Source of the DNA: Phycisphaerae bacterium
GTDB taxonomy: Bacteria > Planctomycetota > Phycisphaerae > Phycisphaerales > SM1A02
DNA length: 64,000 nucleotides
Assembly (NCBI GenBank): GCA_016795035.1
Contig: JAEUIT010000027.1
Coordinates: forward strand, 35,655 to 99,654
Direction of reading: 5' to 3'
The translations under genes were made by a program, and so were the position numbers. Positions 19,753-29,123 of the stretch are shown here, one piece after another. Under the pieces are notes generated by a model. That model saw only the letters and a program-made list of their open reading frames with translations, did not search any database and was not told the origin of the DNA. Every line of letters starts with the position of its first letter. Position 1 is the stretch's first letter.

Positions 19753-21741
19753 ATGATGGACATGAACACGAAACCGACGACCTCGACGACCCGCTCCGGA
19801 ACCACTGGCCTGACCGGCCTCGCGTTCCGGGGCTTCCGCTTCATCGCACCGCTGGCGCTCGCCGCGATGGTTGCGATGCCGCTCACGACCCTCGGTGGCA
19901 TCGCGACCGCCGACGACTCGAAGCCGGCGACCCCCCCGGTCGCCACTCCTCCGGCCGCAACCCCGCCTGCGACCAACCCGGCGACCGCGCCGTCGCGTGC
20001 TCCGGCGCGCGACAACGCCGCGGGAACCGCGAAGCGCGAAGCGCCCGCGACCCCGCCGACCTCGCCGAACGGCCCGGTCCGTCAGCGTCCGCTCCCCGCG
20101 AACAACCAGGCGCAGGGTCGCCCGACCGACGCGAAGGGCACTAGCGCCGTCGCCGCTCCCGATCCCAATGCCAAGCCCGTCCTCAAGTTCGATCCGGAAG
20201 TCCTCGACTTCGGCGAAATGCTGGGCGGCGTGACCATGACGAAGACCGTCAAGATCACGAACATCAGCGACCAGCCGGTGACCATCACCCGCGCCGTTCC
20301 GAGCTGCGGCTGCACCGTTCCGGTCGTTCCCAAGGACCCGATCGCTCCCGGCGCCACGGCCGAAGGCCAGATCTCGCTCAAGCCGCCGGAAAAGCAGGGC
20401 ACCGACCTCAACAAGAAGGTGACCTTCCAGATCGACGGCCATCCGCCGATGGTCTATGAGCTCAAGGGTCACGTCGTCGAAGTCATCAGCGTCAAGCCCG
20501 ACTTCATCGACGCCCCGGCGCCGGACCAGGCCGAGTCGGCCGCGACCGTCGTCACGCTCACCTCGATCGACGGCAATCCGTTCAAGGTCGCGAGCGTCAA
20601 CCCGCCCATCGTGAAGAACCTCGACACCTCGGCCGCCGCCGAGCACAAGCTCGAGATCGACTGGGCCGCGTGGGCGGAGCAGGGCAAGACCGCGAAGCTC
20701 ACGGTCGTGACCGATCACCCGAAGGCGCCGAACCTGATGGTCGTGATCAAGCGCTCGATCCGCGACGTGCAGCCGATTCCGCCGAAGAACCCGGTGGATC
20801 GCGCCCAGACGGCGGACCCGCTCGTCTCCGCGGTGCGCAGCAAGAACATCGAATCGGTGAAGCTCCTCCTCGCCGGTGGCGCGGATCCGAACAAGAAGGA
20901 TCCGGTCGGCGGCGATCGCACGCCGATGCACTGGGCGGCCAAGGACGGCAACAAGGAGATCATGGAACTCCTCATCGCCGCGAAGGGCAACCTCGAGATC
21001 GCGGATCGCGTGGGCAAGACCCCGCTCTCCGTTGCAGCTGAATCGAAGGACGGCGCCGCGATGGTCGCCTTCCTCCTCGAGAAGGGCGCGAGCCCGAATG
21101 CCCGCGACACGATCGGCGGCAGCCCGCTTCTCTGGGCCGCCGGCCTCGGCTCGCCCGACTCGGTGAAGGCGCTCGTCGCCAAGGGCGCCGACGTCAACGT
21201 CGTCGACGTCAACGGCCTCACGCCGATCCTCTGGGCTGCCGGTATCGGTTCGCCCGACACCGTCGAAGTGCTCCTCAAGGCCGGTGCGAAGACCGACGCC
21301 TCCGACAAGATCACCGGCGACACCGCGCTCATGCGTGCGGCCCGCACCGGACGCGTCGAGTCGCTCGCGCTTCTCATCAAGGCTGGCGCGGCGCTCAACG
21401 CCCGCAACCTCTCGGGTCAGACCGCATTCATGCTCGCGGCGACCTCGGGTTCGGTCGAGAAGCTCCAGGCCCTCAAGGACGCCGGCGCCGACGTGAAGGC
21501 GACCGACTCGCGCGGTTGGAACGCGATGGACTTCGCGAAGAACCGCATCGACAACGAGCGTGGCCGCGTCGTCGGCTTCCTCGAAGGCTTCCTTGCGGCG
21601 AACGCGCCGGCGAACACCGCGCCGTCGACCACGCCGGCCGGTGGCGCCACCGCCGCGTCGGGCAGCTCGAACGGCACGTCCGGCGACACGAAGCCGGCCG
21701 CGTCGACCGAGCCCGCGAAGCAGCCGACCGCGTCGCGCTGA
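19753..21741 (+). CDS. Exported DUF1573 protein fused to ankyrin repeats
   Basis: A 662-residue protein with an N-terminal hydrophobic export segment (residues 30-52), a Pro/Ala/Thr-rich linker (55-145), and a DUF1573 immunoglobulin-like domain starting FDPEVLDFGEMLGG (from residue 147) with the hallmark SCGCT (Cys185, Cys187). About six ankyrin repeats (residues about 352-605; for example TPMHWAAKDGNKEIMELLIA and TPILWAAGIGSPDTVEVLL) precede a second low-complexity tail. DUF1573 proteins are common exported proteins in planctomycetes and Bacteroidetes with unknown role. The ankyrin array suggests a protein-binding surface outside the cytoplasm. A strong terminator follows. Confidence 0.88.
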   Translation: MMDMNTKPTTSTTRSGTTGLTGLAFRGFRFIAPLALAAMVAMPLTTLGGIATADDSKPATPPVATPPAATPPATNPATAPSRAPARDNAAGTAKREAPATPPTSPNGPVRQRPLPANNQAQGRPTDAKGTSAVAAPDPNAKPVLKFDPEVLDFGEMLGGVTMTKTVKITNISDQPVTITRAVPSCGCTVPVVPKDPIAPGATAEGQISLKPPEKQGTDLNKKVTFQIDGHPPMVYELKGHVVEVISVKPDFIDAPAPDQAESAATVVTLTSIDGNPFKVASVNPPIVKNLDTSAAAEHKLEIDWAAWAEQGKTAKLTVVTDHPKAPNLMVVIKRSIRDVQPIPPKNPVDRAQTADPLVSAVRSKNIESVKLLLAGGADPNKKDPVGGDRTPMHWAAKDGNKEIMELLIAAKGNLEIADRVGKTPLSVAAESKDGAAMVAFLLEKGASPNARDTIGGSPLLWAAGLGSPDSVKALVAKGADVNVVDVNGLTPILWAAGIGSPDTVEVLLKAGAKTDASDKITGDTALMRAARTGRVESLALLIKAGAALNARNLSGQTAFMLAATSGSVEKLQALKDAGADVKATDSRGWNAMDFAKNRIDNERGRVVGFLEGFLAANAPANTAPSTTPAGGATAASGSSNGTSGDTKPAASTEPAKQPTASR

Positions 21742-21801
21742 TTCGCTCGGACCGATCCGTCCGTACCTGATCCGGAACTCCTGAAGTTCGGAATGTGCCA
21801 C

Positions 21802-21836
21802 AAGGCCCGCCCTCGTCCGGGGCGGGCCTTCTTCAT
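21802..21836 (+). terminator. Hairpin terminator after the DUF1573-ankyrin gene
   Basis: AAGGCCCGCCC / GGGCGGGCCTT stem with a 7-nt loop followed by CTTCATG. The right flank reads TTCTTC rather than a pure T-run, but the stem is very stable. Confidence 0.75.
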
Positions 21837-21878
21837 GCGCTCCAAAGTGCGTCGGCAGTCCGTACGATCGCCCCTCCC

Positions 21879-23438
21879 ATGAGCGTTCACGCTGCCACTC
21901 CGTCGTCGTCGGCCACCGGCCACGCCACTCCCTATGACCGTCTGATGTCGATCACCCGCGAGGCATCGCTCCTCGGCGCGACGGGCCAGATCCTCGGCTG
22001 GGATCAGGAAACGATGATGCCGGAGGGCGGGCTCGAGCTGCGCTCGCGGCAACTCGCGCAGCTCGCCCGCATGACGCACGAACTCGCGACCGATCCGCGC
22101 GTCGGCGAGTGGCTCGCGGCGTGCGAAGCGGACGCGTCGCTCATGTCCGATCCATTCAGCGTTGCCGCCGTCAACGTCCGCGAGACGCGCCGCGCCTACG
22201 ACCGGGCGACGAAGATCCCGGCCTCCCTCGTCGAAGAGTTGGCGAAGACGACGAGCATCAGCCAGCACGAGTGGGCCGAGGCCCGCAAGTTGAGCGACTT
22301 CGCGCGTTTCCGCCCGCACCTCGAGAAGATCGTGCGGCTCCTCCGCGAGCGGGCCGCATGCTTCGGCTGGGACAAGGCGAAGGGCGAAGCGTGGGACGCG
22401 CTCGCCGACGAGTACGAGCCCGGCTGCACCGCGGCCGAGGTCGAGAGCGTCTTCAAGCCCTTGCGCACGCGCCTGGCCGGCCTCGTGAGCGACCTTCTCA
22501 CGAAGGGGAAGGCGCCGCGCGCGGAGTTCAACGACTACGCCGTGCCGGTCGAGGCGCAGGAGCGCTTCTCGCGCTTCGTCCTCGAGAAGATTGGCTTCGA
22601 CTTCCGGCGCGGGCGGCTCGATCGCTCGACGCATCCTTTCTGCGGCGGGTCGCACTGCAACGACGTGCGCATGACGAGCCGCTACAGCGAGCGCTGCCTC
22701 AATGACGGCCTCGGCAGCTCGATGCACGAGGCGGGGCACGGCATGTACGAGCAGGGGCTCCGCTTCGAACACGTCGGCACGCCGATGGGCGAGAGCGTGT
22801 CGCTCGGCATCCACGAGAGCCAGTCGCGCATGTGGGAGAACCAGGTCGGCCGCAGCCGCGCCTTCTGGACGTGGGCGATGAAGGAGTTGCCGCGTTTCGT
22901 CGGCGACGACGCGCAGCGCTTCTCGCTCGACGACTTCTACGGCGCCGCGAACGTGGTCGAGCCGGGCTTCATCCGCGTCGACGCCGACGAGGCGACGTAC
23001 AACCTCCACATCATGATCCGCTTCGAGATCGAGCGCGCGATCATCCGCGGCGAACTCGACGTTGCAGGCATCCCGAGCGTGTGGAACCGGATGTACAAGG
23101 AGTACCTCGGGCTCGACGTCCCCGACGATCGCCGCGGCTGCCTCCAGGACATCCACTGGTCGATGGGCTCGATGGGCTACTTCCCGACCTACACGCTCGG
23201 CAATCTCTACGCGGCGCAGTTCTTCGAGGCGGCGCGGAAGGAGATGCCCGACCTTCTCGACCAGTTCGCCCGCGGCGAGTTCGGCGGCCTCAAGCGTTGG
23301 CTGAACGGCAAGATCCACGAGGAGGGGAAGCGCTACCTCCCGCGCGACCTCTGCCGCCGCGTGACCGGGCAGGAGCTCTCGCCGGAGCCTCTCATGCGGC
23401 ACCTCGAGGGCAAGCTGCGGCCGCTGTACGGGCTGTAA
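21879..23438 (+). CDS. M32 family (Taq-type) metallocarboxypeptidase
   Basis: A cytosolic zinc carboxypeptidase that trims residues from peptide C-termini. The 519-residue protein has the zinc motif HEAGH at residues 283-287, the downstream glutamate ligand in IHESQSRMWEN (Glu313), the N-terminal LGWDQETMMPEGG and the HPFCGG and DIHWSMGSMGYFPTYTLGN blocks typical of the family; the length is normal. The frame is open to 21795, inside the upstream terminator hairpin, so ATG 21879 is used. It appears to stand alone between a terminator and a secreted-protein gene. Confidence 0.95.
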   Translation: MSVHAATPSSSATGHATPYDRLMSITREASLLGATGQILGWDQETMMPEGGLELRSRQLAQLARMTHELATDPRVGEWLAACEADASLMSDPFSVAAVNVRETRRAYDRATKIPASLVEELAKTTSISQHEWAEARKLSDFARFRPHLEKIVRLLRERAACFGWDKAKGEAWDALADEYEPGCTAAEVESVFKPLRTRLAGLVSDLLTKGKAPRAEFNDYAVPVEAQERFSRFVLEKIGFDFRRGRLDRSTHPFCGGSHCNDVRMTSRYSERCLNDGLGSSMHEAGHGMYEQGLRFEHVGTPMGESVSLGIHESQSRMWENQVGRSRAFWTWAMKELPRFVGDDAQRFSLDDFYGAANVVEPGFIRVDADEATYNLHIMIRFEIERAIIRGELDVAGIPSVWNRMYKEYLGLDVPDDRRGCLQDIHWSMGSMGYFPTYTLGNLYAAQFFEAARKEMPDLLDQFARGEFGGLKRWLNGKIHEEGKRYLPRDLCRRVTGQELSPEPLMRHLEGKLRPLYGL

Positions 23439-23571
23439 GCCGGGTCGCGTCCATGCACGGGTGCCTCCCGGACAGGGGGCACGAAGGACATCCGGGATTT
23501 CTGGCGCTCGTCGCGGAGGGTCTTCGCGTCAGGGGTGTGCCGCGGGCGCACCTCGCCCGCACGGAGACCCC

Positions 23572-25824
23572 ATGCATCGAAAGACCTATCGGCCGTCTCG
23601 CGCGGCGCTCACCGCCGCCGCCGTCCTCGCCGCCACCGCCGCCTCGACCGCGGCGCACGCGCAAGCGAAGCACTGGAACGCCGCGGACGGCTCCTGGAAC
23701 GTCGGCGCGAACTGGTCGCCGCTCGGCGTCCCAGGCGTCGGCAACCAGGTGTTCATCGGGAGTACGGCGATCGCCAAGAACGCCTGGGTGACCCTCAACG
23801 CGAACGCCTCGATCGCCGAGCTCACGATCACGGACGGGATGACGCTCGACAGCGCCAACGCGCAACTCCTCGTTGCAGGCGCGACGCTCATCTCGGGCTA
23901 CAACAGCGACGGCATCTTCGGATATCCGTCGCGACTCCGAGTCGCGAACGGACCGGCGCTGACCGACGTGGGCCTCGGCCCGGTCGAGATCACCGACGAG
24001 GGGCGCCTTTCGCTCGAAGGGGGCGTCGTCCTTGTTGCCGGCCTTCTCGACATCGACACGACCGGCTACCTCTCGGGTGACGGGCTGGTGCGGCTCACGA
24101 GCAACGCGGCGACGGCGATGCTCGTCGACGGCGGCCTCGGCGCCGGCATGCCGCTCCTCACGCTGAGTCAGGAAGGCGCCGGCCGCATCGATCTCGACGG
24201 GTCGGTCGCCGGCGACGACACGCTCAATATCACGCTCTCGAAGATCGACAACACCGACTTCGCGCGGCTCACGATCATCGGCGACGCGCTCGTCGACGCG
24301 ATGGACGACGACATCTGGATCGGTGGCGGCAACGAGCTGACGATGTCGCTCACGGACGGCTGGACGATGGGGGCGGGCGCCGAGATCAAGTTCATCGCGA
24401 GCGCCGCCGACGATCCGCCCGCCCGGCTGAAGGGGAATCACGCGACGCTGCGCGGCACGATCTTCGTCGGCGGATCGTCGACCGAAGGGCGCATCGACGC
24501 GCCGGTCACGCTCGAGTCGACCGTCGTCGCTTCGATCGGCCCCGGCGACCTCCTCCACACGACAAACGACGCCACGATCGAGGGCGGCTCGTTCGACATC
24601 GGCCTCGCCGGGAGCGTCGATTTCTCGGGCGACACGCTCGTCCAGGGCGGCACGTTCACGACGGTGAGCGACGACCTCGCCGACGGCGGCGTGCGGTTCG
24701 ATGGCGCGACGGTCTACGACGGCACGCTCACGATCGACGGCATCGGGCAGCAGAATGGCGACGCCACCGTCGTCGGCCCGACGGTCATCAACGCGACGCG
24801 CTTCGACCTCGACGGCCTCGACGGCCTGACGTCGTGGTCGATCGCGAACGGCCTCGAGGTGAACGCCGATTCGATCGACGAGGGGAGTCCGTTCTTCAAC
24901 GGCTCGATCGAGATCGCGGGCGGCTTCCTCGGAAAGCTCACGGTGAACATGGCCGATCCCGGAACGTTCTGGGTGATGGGCGGCTCGATGTCGCTCGGCG
25001 GCGTGGCCGCGATCATGACGGTGCGGCTCGACGGCAACCCGATCCTCTTCAGCGGCCCGCTCGACGTCACGAACCGCGTGCGCGCCGACTGCTTCCTGCG
25101 CTTCGAGCATTCGTCGACGGTCACCTTCGCCGGTCCGTCGTCCCGGCTGCGCAGCACCGAGTACGCCGACATCTGGGATGGCGCGACCTTCTCGGGCGGC
25201 CAGTTCGAGAACGCCCCGGCTGCAACGCTGAAACTCATGCAAGGTGCGAGCCTCGGTTCGACGGCGCTCCTCAATGAGGGCGATCTCAGGCTCGGCGCCG
25301 GCAGCGGTCCGGGGCTCGGATTCGCCTCGCAGGTGACGATGACGCCGACCTCGCGGTTCTTCGTCGATATCGGCGGCGCCGCCCCCGGCTTCCAGCACGA
25401 CCAGCTGCAGGCCTCGGGCAGCGTCGCGCTCGCGGGCACGCTCGAGATCGACCTTGCCGACCTCGGCGACGGCATCTTCGAACCAGCGCTCGACGCGACG
25501 TACACGATCCTCACGGCGCCGCTCGGCGGTCGCTCGGGGCTCTTCGCGAATCAGCCAGTGTCGTTCGTGCCCGGCAAGGCGTATGTCTGGTCGGTCGGCT
25601 ACGGCTCGACGCGCTTCAACGACACCGTCACCGTGAAGGTCGCCGACATCATCCCGTGCCCGGCGGATCTGAACGGCGACGGCCTGATCGACGGCGCCGA
25701 CCTTGCGATCCTCCTCGGCTCGTGGGGGCCGTGCCTCGGCTGCAACGCGGACTTTGATCTCAGCGGCATGGTCGACGGGGCGGACCTTGCGGTCTTGCTC
25801 GGGGCGTGGGGGGAGTGCCTCTAA
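23572..25824 (+). CDS. Large secreted beta-helix-like protein with C-terminal dockerin-type repeats
   Basis: A 750-residue exported protein. Residues 1-30 are a classical signal peptide (basic start, TAAAVLAATAASTAAHA, cleavage after AHA). The body is a repetitive Gly/Asp/Thr-rich beta structure (WNAADGSWNVGANWSPLGVP, then many GGTFT / GGSFDI turns), as in autotransporter-like or beta-helix surface proteins. The C-terminus has two dockerin-like Ca-binding repeats, ADLNGDGLIDGADLAILLGS and DLSGMVDGADLAVLLGAWG, an arrangement frequent in Phycisphaerae exported proteins. GGAG precedes the ATG by 7 nt. Ligand and role are unknown. Confidence 0.85.
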   Translation: MHRKTYRPSRAALTAAAVLAATAASTAAHAQAKHWNAADGSWNVGANWSPLGVPGVGNQVFIGSTAIAKNAWVTLNANASIAELTITDGMTLDSANAQLLVAGATLISGYNSDGIFGYPSRLRVANGPALTDVGLGPVEITDEGRLSLEGGVVLVAGLLDIDTTGYLSGDGLVRLTSNAATAMLVDGGLGAGMPLLTLSQEGAGRIDLDGSVAGDDTLNITLSKIDNTDFARLTIIGDALVDAMDDDIWIGGGNELTMSLTDGWTMGAGAEIKFIASAADDPPARLKGNHATLRGTIFVGGSSTEGRIDAPVTLESTVVASIGPGDLLHTTNDATIEGGSFDIGLAGSVDFSGDTLVQGGTFTTVSDDLADGGVRFDGATVYDGTLTIDGIGQQNGDATVVGPTVINATRFDLDGLDGLTSWSIANGLEVNADSIDEGSPFFNGSIEIAGGFLGKLTVNMADPGTFWVMGGSMSLGGVAAIMTVRLDGNPILFSGPLDVTNRVRADCFLRFEHSSTVTFAGPSSRLRSTEYADIWDGATFSGGQFENAPAATLKLMQGASLGSTALLNEGDLRLGAGSGPGLGFASQVTMTPTSRFFVDIGGAAPGFQHDQLQASGSVALAGTLEIDLADLGDGIFEPALDATYTILTAPLGGRSGLFANQPVSFVPGKAYVWSVGYGSTRFNDTVTVKVADIIPCPADLNGDGLIDGADLAILLGSWGPCLGCNADFDLSGMVDGADLAVLLGAWGECL

Positions 25825-25830
25825 AGGCCG

Positions 25831-25858
25831 AAAATAGAAAGGGGAAATGGAGAGGAAA
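25831..25858. repeat. GGAAATGGAGAGG purine-word repeat
   Basis: A purine-only stretch (AAAATAGAAAGGGGAAATGG and AGAGGAAAG) between two convergent genes. Similar words with AAAATGGAGAGG occur at 33859-33888 and 49456-49494 and, inverted, at 34121-34149. Confidence 0.6.
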
Positions 25859-25860
25859 GC

Positions 25861-25900
25861 ACGAGGGCTCCGCGTTGCACGCGGAGCCCTCGTTCGGTTT
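25861..25900. terminator. Bidirectional terminator between convergent genes
   Basis: A perfect 15-bp stem, ACGAGGGCTCCGCGT / ACGCGGAGCCCTCGT, with a TGC loop is followed by TCGGTTTC on the plus strand and by GCTTTCC on the minus strand. It lies between the stops of the secreted-protein gene and the HdeD-like gene. Confidence 0.85.
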
Positions 25901-25922
25901 CGACTGTGCGTGGCGTGTTCGA

Positions 25923-26510
25923 TCAGGCCGTGCGCATCGCGGCGGACTCGGCCTTCATCGCCATCGCGCCCATGATCCAGGCCCAGCCTTGGACCATGAG
26001 TTCGATCGCCATGAACATGCCGATCGCCCAGATGCCCGACGCGGGCCACTGGTACCAGATCATCGCGCCAAGGACGAACGAGGCGAGTCCGGAGAATCCT
26101 GCCCACGCGCGGTTCGGCATCCCGGTCGCGCGAAGGGCGACCACCATCTGGAAGATGCCTGCAACGACGAGCGCGATCGCGATCCAGAGGGTGAGCGCGA
26201 TGCTCGCGACGTACGGATGCAGGATCGCGATCATGCCGCCCACGATGTAGGCGAGGCCGAGCAGCACGTGACCGATGCGCGTGCCGCCGGTGTCGTGCGT
26301 GACGGCCCGGGCGATCGCGGCGATGCCGCCGAAGACGAGAAGGCAGCCGAAGAAGATCGCGGTCGTCCAGGTGAGGACGCACGCGGCACCCACGCCGATC
26401 ACGCCGACCACGAGCATGAGGATGCCGTAGATGAGCGCGAGGCCCGGCGACGAGGGACCGGTGCGAACGTTTGAATTCGACGACTGGGTGGTGGTCGGGA
26501 CGGAAGCCAT
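25923..26510 (-). CDS. HdeD/DUF308 family membrane protein
   Basis: A 195-residue inner-membrane protein with six hydrophobic helices in three similar pairs (LALIYGILMLVVGVIGVGAA; GCLLVFGGIAAIARAV; LLGLAYIVGGMIAILHP; and so on). The recurrent GIxMLVxGV and GGIxxI patterns are those of HdeD, which has been linked to acid resistance in E. coli; its mechanism is not known. It follows the sugar-binding protein gene by 29 bp and may be co-transcribed, though a functional link is not obvious. Confidence 0.88.
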   Translation of the reverse strand: MASVPTTTQSSNSNVRTGPSSPGLALIYGILMLVVGVIGVGAACVLTWTTAIFFGCLLVFGGIAAIARAVTHDTGGTRIGHVLLGLAYIVGGMIAILHPYVASIALTLWIAIALVVAGIFQMVVALRATGMPNRAWAGFSGLASFVLGAMIWYQWPASGIWAIGMFMAIELMVQGWAWIMGAMAMKAESAAMRTA

Positions 26511-26539
26511 GCGGAGCGGGACCTTTCAGGCATCGCCGA

Positions 26540-27571
26540 TCAGTAGACGCTGTCGGCGAAGTAGTACTGCGCCGCGTTCTCCGGCGTGATGAGTTCGACG
26601 TCGATCATCATGTGCTTCGGCATGAAGGGCATGATCTTCGTGCGGTTGCCGTCGCGAAGGACGCCGACCGCGAGCTGGATGCCGGTCGCGATCATCGATG
26701 GGGGATAGGTGATGTCGGCGGGGAACATCGGGTCCTTCTCGCCGACGCGCTTCACGATGTCCTTCATGCCGGCGCCGCCGAGGATCCACATCTCCTTCGC
26801 GCGGCCCGCTTCCTTGATCGCCTGCTCGGCGCCGAGCGCCATGTCGTCGTCGGAGGCCCAGACGACGTCGATGCCCTTGGCGCCGCCGGGATTCTTGACG
26901 AGGAGGGTCTCCATCACTTCAAGCGCCTTCTGGCGATTCCAGTTGCCGGTCGCCTGACCGACCACTTCGATGCCGGGGTTCGCCTTGAAGACCTCCATCG
27001 CCGCGTTCACGCGATCGGAGTTCACGGTGCAGGGGATGCCTTCGAGGATGACGATCCGCGCCTTGCCGCCCTTCTCCTTCTTCACGCGGTCGACGATGAA
27101 CTGCGCGGACGTCCGGCCGAATGCCTTGTTGTCGCCTTCGAGGAAGATGTCGGCGACCGGTTCGAGGAAGCCGCGGTCGACGTTGACGATCAGAACGCCC
27201 GCCTGCGCGGCCTGCTTCGCGACCGGCGTGAGCGGCGCGCTTTCCGTCGCGAGGATCACGAGACCGTCGACACCCTTCGCGAGCATCGTCTCGATGTCCG
27301 CGATCTGCTTCTCGGGGTTCGCGGCGGCGGCGAACGTCCAGTCGATCTGCGGATAGAGGGCCATCGCCTGCTTCGCCCACCAGACGACGCCGGCGGTCCA
27401 TCCGTGGTCGGCGGCGGGCACGCTCACGCCGATCGAGACGCGCTTTCCGGAGTTGGACGCGGGAGCGCCGCCGGAGGTCGCCTGCGACGCCGCAGTCAGG
27501 GGCGCGGTGACACCGGCGGCGGCAAGCGAACCGGCGAGGGCGGTGAGAGTCTGTCGTCGAGTGATGCTCAT
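26540..27571 (-). CDS. Sugar ABC transporter substrate-binding protein (RbsB-like)
   Basis: A periplasmic type-I binding protein for a ribose/galactose/inositol-type ABC importer. The N-terminus carries a twin-arginine-type signal (ITRRQTLTALAG, then a hydrophobic stretch ending TAA). The mature part has the family pattern IGVSVPAADHGWTAGVVWWA, MLAKGVDGLVILATES, VNVDRGFLEPVADIFLEGDN and the hinge-side VWASDDDMALGAEQAI. Ligand specificity cannot be read. Its ATPase and permease (30633-32180, 29587-30636) are on the same strand 2 kb upstream but separated by two plus-strand genes, so it needs its own promoter in 27572-27840. Confidence 0.92.
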   Translation of the reverse strand: MSITRRQTLTALAGSLAAAGVTAPLTAASQATSGGAPASNSGKRVSIGVSVPAADHGWTAGVVWWAKQAMALYPQIDWTFAAAANPEKQIADIETMLAKGVDGLVILATESAPLTPVAKQAAQAGVLIVNVDRGFLEPVADIFLEGDNKAFGRTSAQFIVDRVKKEKGGKARIVILEGIPCTVNSDRVNAAMEVFKANPGIEVVGQATGNWNRQKALEVMETLLVKNPGGAKGIDVVWASDDDMALGAEQAIKEAGRAKEMWILGGAGMKDIVKRVGEKDPMFPADITYPPSMIATGIQLAVGVLRDGNRTKIMPFMPKHMMIDVELITPENAAQYYFADSVY

Positions 27572-27840
27572 TGGAAGTCGCGTGAAACGTGGAGGCGAAG
27601 ATTCGGGTGCATGCCGAATCGAGGCGGAGGATACGCGAAGCCGCGCGCGGCGCGGTCACACGGCGATCGAATTGCGGGGGCCTCGAGGTCCGGCGATCGA
27701 GGCGACTGCCCGAGGAGCGAACCGGAAGGCGCCGCGTAGATTCGAGCGAGGTCGCGGCGGGCCGTGCGCTCGACGTTCGCATCAACGGCGAGTGTCGGTC
27801 GCTGCCGGAACGGCCCGACGCGCCTCCTTCCTCACCCCCA

Positions 27841-28971
27841 ATGCCCCGCGCGACGAAACCATCCCGTGGCCGCACTCGGCCGGTCCGCTACGCGGTCGTC
27901 GGCCTCGGCCACATCGCGCAGGTCGCGATACTGCCCGCGTTCGCCCACGCCGGAAACTCCACGCTCGCGGCGCTCGTCTCCGACTCGCCGAAGAAGCGTT
28001 CGGAACTCGGCCGCCGCTACGACATTCCGGTGCGCGTCGGGTATGACGGCTTCGACGCGCTCATGCGCTCGGGCGACATCGACGCCGCCTTCATCGCGCT
28101 CCCGAACTCGATGCACCGCGACTTCGCGGTGCGCGCGGCCAACGCCGGCGTCCACGTCCTCTGCGAGAAGCCGATGGCGGCGACGAGCGCGGACTGCCGC
28201 GCGATGCTCGCCGCGTGCCGGCGCCGCGACGTGCGCCTCATGATCGCGTATCGCCTCCACTTCGACGTCGCCAACCTGCGCGTCGTCGAACACGTGCGCT
28301 CCGGCGCGCTCGGGCCGGTTCGGATCTTCAGCTCGACCTTCACGATGCGCGTGCAGGACGCTGACAACATCCGGCTGCGCTCCGATCTCGGCGGCGGACC
28401 GCTCTTCGACATCGGGATCTACTGCATCAACGCCGCGCGCATGATCTATCGCGCCGAGCCGACCGAGGTCTACGCGGTCGCGACCCGCGCCGGGCGCCGC
28501 ATGGGCGACGTCCTCCCCACCGTGAGCGCGACGCTGCGCTATCCCGGCGAGCGCGTCGCGTCGTTCGTGTGCAGCTTCGCCGCGGCCGACACCTCGGCCT
28601 ATGACGTCATCGGCGAACGCGGTCGCGTGCGGCTCGAGCATGCGTACGACTACGCGAAGCCGCGCGAGCTCGAGATCGTCACGCCGAAGAAGACACAGCG
28701 CCTGACGTTCGCGCCGCGCGACCAGTTCGCCGCGGAGTTGGTGTACTTCTCGACGTGCGTGCAGCGGAAGCGCGAGCCCGAACCGGACGGCACCGAAGGC
28801 GCGGCCGACGTCGCGATCGTCGAAGCGCTCCATCGCTCGATCGCGCGCGGGCGACCGGTCGCGGTGCGCGGACCGTCGCCGACGGCGCACGCGTCGCCGA
28901 GACAGCGCATCGATCGGCCCGCCACGCGACGGCGCGAGACGGTGCACGTGACGAGCCCGCGCGGCTCGTAG
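27841..28971 (+). CDS. Gfo/Idh/MocA family oxidoreductase
   Basis: An NAD(P)-dependent sugar or cyclitol dehydrogenase of 376 residues. The Rossmann fold starts YAVVGLGHIAQ, the catalytic lysine is in HVLCEKPMAAT, and FDIGIYCINAARMIY holds the usual catalytic Tyr position; the family C-terminal beta sheet follows (FVCSFAAADTSAYDVIGERG). It is closest in pattern to glucose-fructose oxidoreductase-like or anhydrofructose reductase-like members. The Arg/Pro-rich last 40 residues are low complexity. The gene lies between the parts of a sugar ABC importer, so it probably oxidises or reduces the imported sugar. ATG 27841 is preferred over the open frame reaching back to 27589. Confidence 0.9.
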   Translation: MPRATKPSRGRTRPVRYAVVGLGHIAQVAILPAFAHAGNSTLAALVSDSPKKRSELGRRYDIPVRVGYDGFDALMRSGDIDAAFIALPNSMHRDFAVRAANAGVHVLCEKPMAATSADCRAMLAACRRRDVRLMIAYRLHFDVANLRVVEHVRSGALGPVRIFSSTFTMRVQDADNIRLRSDLGGGPLFDIGIYCINAARMIYRAEPTEVYAVATRAGRRMGDVLPTVSATLRYPGERVASFVCSFAAADTSAYDVIGERGRVRLEHAYDYAKPRELEIVTPKKTQRLTFAPRDQFAAELVYFSTCVQRKREPEPDGTEGAADVAIVEALHRSIARGRPVAVRGPSPTAHASPRQRIDRPATRRRETVHVTSPRGS

Positions 28972-29123
28972 CGCGTCGCGCGGCGCTCTTTAGGGGAACC
29001 GCGGTAGCGGCGCGACGGCGTCGCGTCCGTAATGTTGGATGGAAGGTGCGAGGCGCCCGTCGTTCGGGCCTCGTGCCCTCTACACACGATCGGCTCGAGA
29101 CACGATCGGAAGGAGTGCCCCCA

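Noticed and set aside
23392..26382. A 996-residue open frame on the minus strand opposite the secreted dockerin protein and its neighbours
   Set aside because: It is the antisense shadow of high-GC3 coding sequence: extreme Arg/Glu/Asp content, no family motif, and it runs through a terminator hairpin and two real genes.
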